Positions 17,075 through 24,966 of a stretch of DNA of 64,000 bases are shown here, piece by piece. The translations under genes and the position numbers were made by a program. The notes beneath the pieces were generated by a model. That model was given only the letters and a program-made list of their open reading frames with translations. It was not told the DNA's origin and did no database searches. The DNA is from CBDIDH01 sp965277595. GTDB taxonomy: Bacteria > Planctomycetota > Planctomycetia > Isosphaerales > Isosphaeraceae. The DNA lies in NCBI GenBank assembly GCA_965277595.1, contig CBDIDH010000002.1, positions 1,488,001-1,552,000 on the forward strand. The letters are read 5' to 3'. Each line of letters starts with the position of its first letter. Positions within the stretch are counted from its first letter, which is position 1.

Positions 17075-18487
17075 ATGTCGAGTCGTTTGATGCCGCGCTT
17101 CTCCTGGCAAGTGAAGGTTGAACGTCGGGTGAGCCGTTGGGCAAGGTCGGGCCTGGGGCCGGGGTGGGTGGTCGCGGTCTCGGGGGGGAGCGATAGCGTC
17201 GGGCTGCTCAGGATCGTGCACGAATTGGCCGATCGCGCGGGGCTAACGCTCTCCGTGGCGCATTTGAACCACAACGCACGGGGCGATGACTCGCGCGCCG
17301 ACGCCGCCTTTGTCGAGAACCTGGCGCGAACGCTCGGCCTCCCCTGCGATCTGGGCCAATGGACGGCGACCCGCCCCGGCCACTTCGAGGCCGATGCCCG
17401 ACGCGCCCGCTATGCCTGGCTTGCTCAGGTCGCGCGCGCCCGAGGCGCCAACGTCGTCGCGGTGGGCCAGACCCGCGACGATCAGGCCGAGACGGTCTTG
17501 CACCGGATTCTTCGAGGGACCGGCATTCACGGCCTCGCGGGCATTCCCAACAGGCGACCGCTCGGGCTCGACGACAACCTGACGCTGCTTCGTCCGCTTT
17601 TGAACGTCTCGCGTGTGGAAATTCGCGCGTTTCTCGACCGGCTCAAGCAGCCCTTTCGCGAGGACGCCAGCAACGCCGACCTGGCCCGCACCCGCGCCCG
17701 GCTCCGCCACGACCTCTTGCCGAAGCTCGCCAACGACTATAACCCCGCGGTCGCCGACGCTCTCGTCCGCCTGGCCCGGCTGGCCGCCGGGGCCTCGCGC
17801 CAGAATTTGCGAGCCCTCCATTCGATCGAAAAGGCGCACGCATGGCGTCGTGGCGGCTCTGAGATCGTCTTCCCACGCGATGAACTTTTGCACCTGCCTC
17901 GCGACCTTCATGCCGACCTGATTCGCCTCGCCTGGCGGTCGTCCGGCTGGCCCGAGGCTGCGATGGGAGCCTCGCGCTGGTCTCGGCTGGCTCAACTGGC
18001 CCGACGCGATCAACCCGGTCGATTCGACATCGGCGCGGGGGTCGTGGCCGAGACCGGCCCTTTGTGCTTCGCCCTGAGACGGTCAGCCGATGCGCCAGGC
18101 TTGCCCGAACCGGCCGCGCCCTTGCGTCGTCTTCTTGACATTCCGGGGGCCGTGGACTGGCCCGGCGGTCGTGTCGTCGCGACGCTCAATGTGGAGGATT
18201 TCGCGGACGAACGCATGGATCTTGATCGCCTGATCCCTCCCGTTTTTGTACGAGCCCCGATTGCCGGCGACCGCTTCAACCCTTTGGGGATGGGCAACCG
18301 CGAGCAACCGCTCAATGACTTTTTTCGAGGCCGACACGTCGCGCCTGATGATCGCGCCCGCACGCCCCTTGTCTGCGACGCGATCGGGATCGTCTGGGTC
18401 GTTGGCCACCGGATCAGCGATCGGGTCCGGCTTCAGGACTCCACCGTCCGCGAGCTTCGTCTCAGGTGGGAGGCGCGGACTGGGTAA
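17075..18487 (+). CDS. tilS: tRNA(Ile)-lysidine synthase
   Basis: TilS attaches lysine to C34 of tRNA-Ile(CAU) so that it reads AUA. The PP-loop ATP motif SGGSDS is at residues 36-41, followed by VAHLNHNARGDDSRADAAFV and VGQTRDDQAETVLHRILRGTGIHGLAGI, the canonical family segments. The C-terminal TilS_C domain is present (AGDRFNPLGMGNREQPLNDFFRGRHVAPDDRARTPLV). At 470 residues it has full length. ATG 17075 has little Shine-Dalgarno; ATG 17090 is an alternative start. A heptamer hairpin follows the stop codon and then an IS copy. Confidence 0.95.
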   Translation: MSSRLMPRFSWQVKVERRVSRWARSGLGPGWVVAVSGGSDSVGLLRIVHELADRAGLTLSVAHLNHNARGDDSRADAAFVENLARTLGLPCDLGQWTATRPGHFEADARRARYAWLAQVARARGANVVAVGQTRDDQAETVLHRILRGTGIHGLAGIPNRRPLGLDDNLTLLRPLLNVSRVEIRAFLDRLKQPFREDASNADLARTRARLRHDLLPKLANDYNPAVADALVRLARLAAGASRQNLRALHSIEKAHAWRRGGSEIVFPRDELLHLPRDLHADLIRLAWRSSGWPEAAMGASRWSRLAQLARRDQPGRFDIGAGVVAETGPLCFALRRSADAPGLPEPAAPLRRLLDIPGAVDWPGGRVVATLNVEDFADERMDLDRLIPPVFVRAPIAGDRFNPLGMGNREQPLNDFFRGRHVAPDDRARTPLVCDAIGIVWVVGHRISDRVRLQDSTVRELRLRWEARTG

Positions 18488-18507
18488 ACAGGGCAGGAGG
18501 GCACAGT

Positions 18508-18556
18508 ACAAAGGGCAAAGGGCAGAGGACAAATTTGCCCTTTGTCCTTTGTCCTT
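18508..18556 (+). terminator. Heptamer hairpin behind tilS, cut by the IS insertion
   Basis: ACAAAGGGCAAA (18508-18519) pairs perfectly with TTTGCCCTTTGT (18534-18545) around a 14-base loop, 20 bases after the tilS stop. The right side continues as GTCCTTT units up to the IS left end at 18557. The hairpin is built entirely from heptamer repeats and their reverse complement, and a terminator role is inferred from its position. Confidence 0.6.
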
Positions 18557-18627
18557 TGGCCTGCTCCCCGAAACCTGGTCCAGTCTTAATGGGAATCGTA
18601 CAACTGGCAGAGAGCCAGGAGCGACCC

Positions 18628-18903
18628 ATGCGAAAACGACCAGGATCGGACCAGATTGCCAAGACCCTCCGAGAGGTTCAGGCCGACCTTGACGCCGGTC
18701 TAAATGTTCACCAGGCCTGCCGCAAGGCCGGCTACGCGACGACCACCTACTACCGTTGGAAGGCCCTCCAGGAGAACCCCGTCACCGCCGAACAACTTCG
18801 CGTGTCCGAACTCGAAGCCGATGTCAGCCGGCTCAAGCTCCTCGTCGCCGAACTGGCCCTGAACCGTCGCATGTTACAGGAGGCCTTGAAAAAAAAGCCA
18901 TGA
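18628..18903 (+). CDS. IS3-family OrfA (HTH DNA-binding protein), copy 1
   Basis: The 91-residue product has a helix-turn-helix (LREVQADLDAGLNVHQACRKAGYATTTYYRWKAL) and a C-terminal leucine-zipper-like helix (LRVSELEADVSRLKLLVAELALNRRMLQEALKKKP) typical of IS3 OrfA. The run of eight A at 18889-18896 near its end is a likely -1 frameshift site into OrfB, giving the OrfAB transposase. One residue differs from copy 2 (Asn here, Asp there in ELAL-N/D-RR). Confidence 0.93.
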   Translation: MRKRPGSDQIAKTLREVQADLDAGLNVHQACRKAGYATTTYYRWKALQENPVTAEQLRVSELEADVSRLKLLVAELALNRRMLQEALKKKP

Positions 18904-19802
18904 CTGCCGCCCGCCGCCGATTGATCGCTACCGAGGTAAGTGATCACTTCAACGTATCTGAACGTCGCGCGTCCCGGACGCTGGGCCTGTCCCGGTCCTG
19001 CCTCCGGTACACGCCCGTCGCGCGGGACGAACAGGTGGCGTTGGCGCGACGGATCGAGGAGCTCGCCGGCACGCACCCGCGGTACGGATATCGGCGGATC
19101 TGGGCGCTGTTGGTCCGCGAAGGCTGGTCGGTCAACAAGAAGACGGTGCGTCGCCATTGGCGTCAGTTGGGGCTGAAACTGGCCGGGCCGAGGGCGAATT
19201 CCAAGCCCCGCCGGTCGCACGGCCAGGACGCGAACGCCTGTCACGTCCGCCCGTCGCGTGGTAAAGACGATGTTTGGACATGGGACTTTATCTTTGATCG
19301 TACAAGTGATGGGCGGAGCCTGAAATGGCTAAGTCTGGTTGATGAGTACACTCGTGAATGCCTCGCGTTGGAGGCGCGTCGAGGCATGACCGCCGAGGAA
19401 ATCCAGGTGATCCTGGCCGAGGTTGCCGCGCGTCGCGGCGGCCCGCCCCATCGGGTCCGCAGCGACAACGGGCCGGAGTTCGCGGCCCTGGCGGTGCGAA
19501 GTTGGCTGGAGTTGACCGGCTCCGGGACATTGTACGTCGCGCCGGGGAGCCCGTGGCAGAACGGTTATGCAGAGTCGTTTCACAGCAAGCTCCGCGACGA
19601 GTTCCTGGACCGCGAGGAGTTCGAGAACGAAGTTCAAGCCAGGGCGTTGGGCGCGTTCTGGAAGGAGGAGTACAATACGGAACGCCCGCACAGTTCCCTG
19701 GGCTACCAGACCCCGACCGAGTTCGCGGCCACCCAAGTGAGGTACGTGCCGATCGAAGAGACCCCGATTGAGCCACCACCTGATGAACAACCGCACCCGT
19801 GA
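18900..19802 (+). CDS. IS3-family OrfB (DDE transposase catalytic subunit), copy 1
   Basis: ATG 18900 overlaps the OrfA stop (ATGA). Residues 30-100 hold the IS3 HTH_21 domain (HPRYGYRRIWALLVREG). The rve integrase core follows with the catalytic residues D (VWTWDFIFD), D (RVRSDNGPEF) and E (WQNGYAESFHSKLRDEF), then YNTERPHSSLGYQTPTEFA. The product is full length (300 residues) and the element looks recently active. It differs from copy 2 by LAE/LAK and PIEE/PIEA. Confidence 0.95.
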   Translation: MTAARRRLIATEVSDHFNVSERRASRTLGLSRSCLRYTPVARDEQVALARRIEELAGTHPRYGYRRIWALLVREGWSVNKKTVRRHWRQLGLKLAGPRANSKPRRSHGQDANACHVRPSRGKDDVWTWDFIFDRTSDGRSLKWLSLVDEYTRECLALEARRGMTAEEIQVILAEVAARRGGPPHRVRSDNGPEFAALAVRSWLELTGSGTLYVAPGSPWQNGYAESFHSKLRDEFLDREEFENEVQARALGAFWKEEYNTERPHSSLGYQTPTEFAATQVRYVPIEETPIEPPPDEQPHP

Positions 19803-19841
19803 TTCCCATTATCCCTGGACCAAGAAATGGGGAGCAGGCCA

Positions 19842-19905
19842 CTTTGGCCTTTGCCCTTTGCCCTTTGTCCTTTGCCCTTTGCCCTTTGCCCTTTGCCCTT
19901 CGTCC
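19842..19905. repeat. GCCCTTT heptamer array, right flank of IS copy 1
   Basis: CTTTGGCCTTTG leads into about seven GCCCTTT/GTCCTTT units. In phase it continues the array left of the IS. The remaining bases up to 20119 hold no gene; a GC-rich inverted segment (GGGCGGGT ... ATCCGCCCGCC) lies at about 20025-20055 before the next gene. Confidence 0.85.
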
Positions 19906-20119
19906 TGATATGAAAAGAATGGCTATGCTATCCCGACAAGACTCCATGACCGACGACCCCAAGTCACGCAAAAGCAAGCAAGACCGGCCGGGGCGTTGCC
20001 GTGATCTTGCAATTGACCGTCAGGGCGGGTTTCGCATACGATCCGCCCGCCACCCCGGCCGGTGCCACATCTTTTGAATTTTCTGGAAAACGAACCGAAT
20101 TCAACCGAATCGGCGGCCC

Positions 20120-21418
20120 ATGAACGAATCATCGAACGCGCGGCCAGGTCCGACCGACGGCCCGGGTTCGATGCGGAGACTCGTTGCGTGGGTCTTCTGG
20201 GGGCTCTGGCTGAGGGTTGCCGCGGCCGATCTGGTGCAGTGGTATTGCCGACGCAAGGGGGTTCTGTGCGTCTTCCCGGATACGGCGACCTACTGGGAAC
20301 TCGCCGGCAAGATCCGCCTCGGCGAGCCGTTCGAGGTGACCTACTTCGCCGACCTGCCCCACTTCGCGCTCAGGACGCCCGGCTATCCGGTCTTTCTCGC
20401 GGTGTGCCAGTGCCTCTTCGGGGTCCGGGCGATGCCGGTCCGCCTCGCGCAAGCGACCCTCGGAGCCGCGTGTGTCGGGCTGGTCGCGAGCCTGACGCGC
20501 AAGGCGCTACCGTCGAAGGGAACGCTGCCCCTGATCGCCGCGGCGATCGCGGCGGTCGACCCCTTCGTCGTGGCGAATTCGGCGTTTCTGCTTTCCGAGG
20601 CCCTTTTCTTACCGCTGATGCTCGCGGCCCAGGTCGGATTCGCGGTCTTGTGGGAACCGAAGGGAGAGACGCGCCTGTCGCCTGGCCAGACGCTCGGCTG
20701 GGGCCTTTTGACCGGCGCCGTGTCGGGGTCGGCGGTGCTCGTCCGACCCTCATGGGCGCTCTTTGTCCCGATCATGCTGGCCGTCTGGTTCCTTCTAAGA
20801 GGACGCAAGGCGATCGGCCGGGGGGTGATTGTCCTCCTGGGTCTGATTGCGGTGATGATGCCCTGGTGGGTTCGCAACGACCGGATTTACGGCCGGTTTG
20901 TTCCCACGGCGCTCTGGATGGGGGCGAGTCTTTACGACGGACTGAGCCCTCGGGCCGACGGCCGGAGCGACATGACTTTTCTGGGCGATCCCGACCTCTG
21001 GCCGCTCGACGAGGAGACGCAAGACCTTGTCTTGCGCCGGCGTGCCTGGTCCTTCGCCCGCCAGAATCCCGGTCGAGTGCTTGTTCTGGCCGTTGCCAAG
21101 GCCGGTCGGTTCTGGAGTCCCTGGCCGAACGCCGAGGGGTTTCGATCGCCCCTGGTGATGATCGTCAGCAGCCTGGTCACGCTCCCGCAGTTCGCCCTTC
21201 TTGCCCTTGGCCTCTGGGACCGACACCGCGCCCGAGACCACCGGGCCCTCGTGCTTCTGGCCTTGCCTCTGCTGTATACGTTTCTGCTTCACCTGATCTT
21301 TGTCAGCTCGATGCGCTATCGGGTGCCCGTGATGGTTCCCGCTCTCGGATTGATGGCTCTGGGTTGGGGCTGGCTGGAAAAGCGTTGGAAGAGGGACGGG
21401 GAGAAAAAGGACCAATGA
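20120..21418 (+). CDS. Glycosyltransferase family 39-like integral membrane protein
   Basis: The protein has about nine to ten hydrophobic segments and the acidic loop FPDTATYWELAGKI followed by RTPGYPVFLA, the usual pattern of PMT/ArnT-like (GT39/GT83) transferases that move sugars from polyprenyl phosphates to proteins or lipids outside the membrane. Other supports are LVRPSWALFVP and MMPWWVRNDRIYG, both common in this superfamily. The substrate is unknown. The stop codon lies within a heptamer repeat (GACCAATGACC). Confidence 0.82.
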   Translation: MNESSNARPGPTDGPGSMRRLVAWVFWGLWLRVAAADLVQWYCRRKGVLCVFPDTATYWELAGKIRLGEPFEVTYFADLPHFALRTPGYPVFLAVCQCLFGVRAMPVRLAQATLGAACVGLVASLTRKALPSKGTLPLIAAAIAAVDPFVVANSAFLLSEALFLPLMLAAQVGFAVLWEPKGETRLSPGQTLGWGLLTGAVSGSAVLVRPSWALFVPIMLAVWFLLRGRKAIGRGVIVLLGLIAVMMPWWVRNDRIYGRFVPTALWMGASLYDGLSPRADGRSDMTFLGDPDLWPLDEETQDLVLRRRAWSFARQNPGRVLVLAVAKAGRFWSPWPNAEGFRSPLVMIVSSLVTLPQFALLALGLWDRHRARDHRALVLLALPLLYTFLLHLIFVSSMRYRVPVMVPALGLMALGWGWLEKRWKRDGEKKDQ

Positions 21419-21545
21419 CCAAGGACCGATGACCGAAAAAAGCAAAAGCATTTCCTTGGTCATTGGTCATTGGTCATTGGTCATTGGTCCTTGGTCATCG
21501 GTCCTTTTTCCTCTGTCCTTGGTCATCGGTCATTGGTCCTCGATC
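21409..21545. repeat. Heptamer inverted array with long hairpin after the GT39 gene
   Basis: ACCAATGACCAAGGA (21411-21425) pairs perfectly over 15 bases with TCCTTGGTCATTGGT (21453-21467). The right side continues as CATTGGT, CATCGGT and CCTTGGT units, all reverse complements of the purine-type heptamers. The left arm contains the stop codon of the preceding gene (21416-21418). It may act as a terminator between that gene and the AsmA-like gene. Confidence 0.8.
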
Positions 21546-21586
21546 ATTCGCAAATCGAAATCTCCAAGGACGGAGGGACACGGCCG

Positions 21587-24500
21587 ATGCGCGTCAGACG
21601 CCACCGCCGATTAAGAAAGTTCCTCGCCTGGGGGACGATTGTCCTGCTGGCGAGCCTGGGGGGCGGCCTGGGGTTCGCCTACTGGTACGTCACCGATAGT
21701 GAAACCCTCGCGCGGGCGATCCGCACCGAGGCGCCGAAGTATCTGCCGGGCTCGCAGGTTGACGTCGCCCGGGTGGGTGTGCGGCTCCTGACCGGAGAAG
21801 TGCAGGCCACCCATCTCTCGGTCAACCAGATGATCGACGGCCGCCCCTTTCAGACGGTCCGAATTCCCTGGATGAAGGTCAGGCACGACCCCCGGGCGAT
21901 GCTCAAGGGGCGGTTCGAGCCAAGCGAGATCATCGTCGCGCATCCGACCCTGAGACTCAGGCGACGCAAGGACGGAACCTGGAACCTTCAAGGGTTTCTC
22001 GCCAATCCCTGGCCAGGGCCGGTCACCAAGGCGCCTCCGGTCCAGATCACGAACGGAACCGTCGAGCTGTCCGACGGCGCGCCCGGCGCGCCCGCCTCGG
22101 CGGTCCTTCGCGATGTCGGCGTGCGCGTGGTGCCGAGAGGTCCGGGGCAGCTCTCGTTCGAAGGGTCGGCCAAGGGAGACACCTTTGACCGCCTGGCCTT
22201 GACCGGAACGATCGACGTGACGACGGGCCGGGTCGTGCTCAAGGGCGACCTCGCCCGGCTGGCGATCTCCGACCCGCTCCGCAGTCGCCTGCCCGCCGAG
22301 CTAAAACCGGCGATCGAACGCCTGGGCCTGACCGGCGGCGAGGCCGACCTCTGGTTCCGCCGGATCACTTTCGACCCGAAAGCCACGCCGACGATCGGCT
22401 ACGACGTCTCGGGACGGCTCCGCGCGGGGGTCTGGAACTGCCCCAAGCTCCCTTTTCCTATCAACGACCTGGCCGTCGGCTTCACCATCCGCGACGGTCT
22501 CTTGACCCTCAACCGCGGCGAAGGCCACTACGGCGCCACGACGGTCCGGCTCGACCACGCCCGGTTTGACATCCACGACCCCAAGAACGCCCCGTTTGAC
22601 CTGGCCCTTGAGGTCATTGACCTGAAGATTGACGAGAAGCTTCGCGCCTGGAGCCCGCCCGAATTCAACGACGTCTGGAAAGGATTCCGCCCGAGCGGCC
22701 GGCTCAGTGCCTCGATCGAGGCCGCGCGCGATCGCCCGGGAGGCCCCGTCCGGCAAAAGACGGTCGTGGATTGCCTCGACGTGGCCATTCTTTACGAGTT
22801 CTTTCCGTACCCGATCGACCACGTCCGCGGCCGGTTCGTCTGGGAAGGGGATCAAATCAAGATCCTCAACCTTCAGACGCTCGTTGGCGGTCAGCCGCTT
22901 CTGGCCTCGGGAACCGTCAACGCGCCTGGCCCTCGGGCGGTCGTCGTGCTCGACTTTGAAGGCAAGGCCCTGCCGATCGACGAGACCCTCTTGAAGGCGA
23001 TGCCCCCCGAGGTCCGCGCGGTCGTCCAGCAGTTCCACCCGACAGGTGCCGTCGGCGGCACGCTGAAACTCCGCCGCTGGCCTCCCGAGGCGCCCGGCGA
23101 CGATCCCCGCGGCAAGGTCGCCATTGACGCCGCGCTTGACCTCAACGAGCGCTGCGGGATCACCTGGGACGGCCTCCCATACCCCGTGAACAACCTGACC
23201 GGCCGCCTTGAGATTCATCCCGACCTCTGGGTCTTCAAGGACATGCGCGGAGGCAACGGCCAGGCCGAGATTACCGGCAGCGGACGGGTCGAGAAGGTCG
23301 GCGGGACTGCCGCGAAGCCCGACCTGAAGGTCGACCTTCACCTCATCGCCACCAGGCTTCCGCTTGACGACCAGCTTCGCGACGCCTTGCCGCCGGCCTG
23401 GAAAAAGTCGTGGATCGTGCTCGATCCGACCGGCGCGGCCGACGTGGACGCCACGATCAAGATCGCGCCGCGGGTGCCCGACAGCTACCACCTCACCATT
23501 CAGCCGAGGGCCGCCACGGGGGTCTGTCTCCAGTACACCCGCGCGGTCAATCCGGGGGTCGATCCCGGCGGCACCTTCAAGGTTCGCATGGAAGACGTGA
23601 CCGGCCGCTTCGTCTTCGACAACGGCCCGGTTGACATGCGCGACGTCGCCTTCCGCTTCCACGACGCCCCTGTTCGGTTCGCCCGGGGCCGGGTCGTCGT
23701 CGAAGACACGGGCCGGTTTGACCTCCGCGTCAGCGACCTTCAGGCCCGGCACATCCAGCTCGATCAGCGCCTTCGGTCGTACATGCCGCCGGTCATGGCG
23801 CAGTTTGCCCGCCGGTTCGACGACGGCCGGACGTTCACGCTCAAAGGAGACATGGGCCTCGCCTGGTCGGCCGAGCCAGGAGCGCCGGTGCGCTGCGGCT
23901 GGGGCAGGGGACGGGTTGTCTTCATGGATAACGCCGTGCAGATCCAGCCAGGAATGATGCTCGAACATATTCAAGGGCAGCTTGCCGACGTCCGCGGCTG
24001 GACCGACGGCGACACCCTGGAATTTCACGGCGGTCTCGACCTGGCGAGCGTCAGCCTTCTCGGCCAGCAGATCACCCGCCTGACCTCGCCGATCGACGTG
24101 GATCACGGTATCGCCCGGCTCGATGACGTCCGCGGACATTTGCTCGGCGGTGAACTCGCCGGCAAGCTGAGCGTGAGCTTCGACACGACCCCCAAATACG
24201 CCGCCTCGCTCGTCGTCCGAGGCGCGGATCTTCAACAATACGCCAAGACCCTGCCGGGCCGACAGACCTTTCGCGGCCTGGTTGAGGGGCGCCTTGAGCT
24301 GAACGGGTTCGGCGGCGACCTGCGGACTCTTCAGGGCAACGGCGAGGCCCACGTTGTTCACGGCGACCTCGGCGAGCTTCCCGTGTTTCTTCGCCTAGTC
24401 AAGCTTTTGAATCTCTCCGCGGCGAGCAAGACCGCGTTTGACTCGGCTGACGTCATCCTCTCGATTCGCGACGGCACGACCTACCTCGACCCGATCAAGT

Positions 24501-24769
24501 TCACTGGCGACGCCTTCAGCCTTCACGGTCGGGGGACGATGGACGTTCAGGGCGACCTTGACCTTGGCCTCCGCGTCCTCTACGGCCGCGACCGGTTCCG
24601 CCTTCCCGTCGTCAACGACGCCCTCCGCGAAGCGAGCGGCCTTGGCCTGGTCGTCCGCGTTCTGGGCACGCCCTCCTTCCCCAAGTTCCGGCTCATGCCC
24701 TTTCCCGAGGTCTCCGACTTCCTCAAATCCATCGGCCAGCGCAACGCCGCCGACGGCCGCCGCCGGTGA
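21587..24769 (+). CDS. AsmA-like giant membrane-anchored protein
   Basis: A basic N-terminus and one membrane helix (LAWGTIVLLASLGGGLGFAYWYV) precede more than 1000 residues with repeated LSVNQ / VxGxL / LDHARFDIHD-type beta patterns. Near the C-terminus the AsmA_2-like segment appears (LQGNGEAHVVHGDLGELPVFLRLVKLLNLSAASKTAFDSADVILSIRDGTTYLDPIKFTGDAFSLHGRGTMD). AsmA/YhdP/TamB-like proteins bridge the periplasm and carry lipids to the outer membrane; that role here is by family. ATG 21587 is preceded by GGAGGGA; the frame is open upstream but only through heptamer repeats. Confidence 0.85.
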   Translation: MRVRRHRRLRKFLAWGTIVLLASLGGGLGFAYWYVTDSETLARAIRTEAPKYLPGSQVDVARVGVRLLTGEVQATHLSVNQMIDGRPFQTVRIPWMKVRHDPRAMLKGRFEPSEIIVAHPTLRLRRRKDGTWNLQGFLANPWPGPVTKAPPVQITNGTVELSDGAPGAPASAVLRDVGVRVVPRGPGQLSFEGSAKGDTFDRLALTGTIDVTTGRVVLKGDLARLAISDPLRSRLPAELKPAIERLGLTGGEADLWFRRITFDPKATPTIGYDVSGRLRAGVWNCPKLPFPINDLAVGFTIRDGLLTLNRGEGHYGATTVRLDHARFDIHDPKNAPFDLALEVIDLKIDEKLRAWSPPEFNDVWKGFRPSGRLSASIEAARDRPGGPVRQKTVVDCLDVAILYEFFPYPIDHVRGRFVWEGDQIKILNLQTLVGGQPLLASGTVNAPGPRAVVVLDFEGKALPIDETLLKAMPPEVRAVVQQFHPTGAVGGTLKLRRWPPEAPGDDPRGKVAIDAALDLNERCGITWDGLPYPVNNLTGRLEIHPDLWVFKDMRGGNGQAEITGSGRVEKVGGTAAKPDLKVDLHLIATRLPLDDQLRDALPPAWKKSWIVLDPTGAADVDATIKIAPRVPDSYHLTIQPRAATGVCLQYTRAVNPGVDPGGTFKVRMEDVTGRFVFDNGPVDMRDVAFRFHDAPVRFARGRVVVEDTGRFDLRVSDLQARHIQLDQRLRSYMPPVMAQFARRFDDGRTFTLKGDMGLAWSAEPGAPVRCGWGRGRVVFMDNAVQIQPGMMLEHIQGQLADVRGWTDGDTLEFHGGLDLASVSLLGQQITRLTSPIDVDHGIARLDDVRGHLLGGELAGKLSVSFDTTPKYAASLVVRGADLQQYAKTLPGRQTFRGLVEGRLELNGFGGDLRTLQGNGEAHVVHGDLGELPVFLRLVKLLNLSAASKTAFDSADVILSIRDGTTYLDPIKFTGDAFSLHGRGTMDVQGDLDLGLRVLYGRDRFRLPVVNDALREASGLGLVVRVLGTPSFPKFRLMPFPEVSDFLKSIGQRNAADGRRR

Positions 24770-24812
24770 CGGTTGTTGGGCGAGAGAGCAAGAGGGTTGC
24801 TGTGTACCAGTT

Positions 24813-24868
24813 CAAAGGGCAAAGGGCAAAGGGCTGGTTCCTTCTCAATTCATGACCGATGACCGAGG
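24813..24868. repeat. Heptamer units between convergent genes
   Basis: Three AAAGGGC units (24814-24834) and two GACCGA-T/G units (24853-24868) lie between the AsmA-like gene and the opposing TIR-STAND gene. A further small hairpin with a T7 loop (ACCGACC...CGGT) lies at about 24905-24923. Confidence 0.75.
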
Positions 24869-24966
24869 GAAAATCGAAGATGGGAAGGATAGGCAAGAGC
24901 TTTACCGACCTTTTTTTCGGTTCTCGGTTCTCGGGCATGTTCCGTGAGTTAATGACAGAACGGACC

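Larger units (their letters stand above)
18557..19841 (+). mobile_element. IS3-family insertion sequence, copy 1 (1285 bp)
   Basis: The ends are imperfect inverted repeats of about 40 bases: TGGCCTGCTCCCC, then TGGTCCAG, then AATGGGAATC on the left, matched on the right by GATTCCCATT, CTGGACCA and GGGGAGCAGGCCA. The TG...CA termini fit IS3. A 3-bp duplication CTT flanks it (18554-18556 and 19842-19844). If the element and one CTT are removed, the flanks join into an uninterrupted in-phase heptamer array (GTCCTTT-GGCCTTT-GCCCTTT). It encodes OrfA and OrfB with an A8 slippery run at their junction. A second copy of identical length is at 41056-42340. Confidence 0.95.

Noticed and set aside
21470..21586. 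Longer start for the AsmA-like protein
   Set aside because: The extra residues are translations of CATTGGT repeats; ATG 21587 has GGAGGGA.
22301..24361. 686-residue minus-strand frame antisense to the AsmA-like gene
   Set aside because: It is a high-GC shadow frame; the plus-strand protein has membrane-helix and AsmA-like patterns and a good ribosome site.
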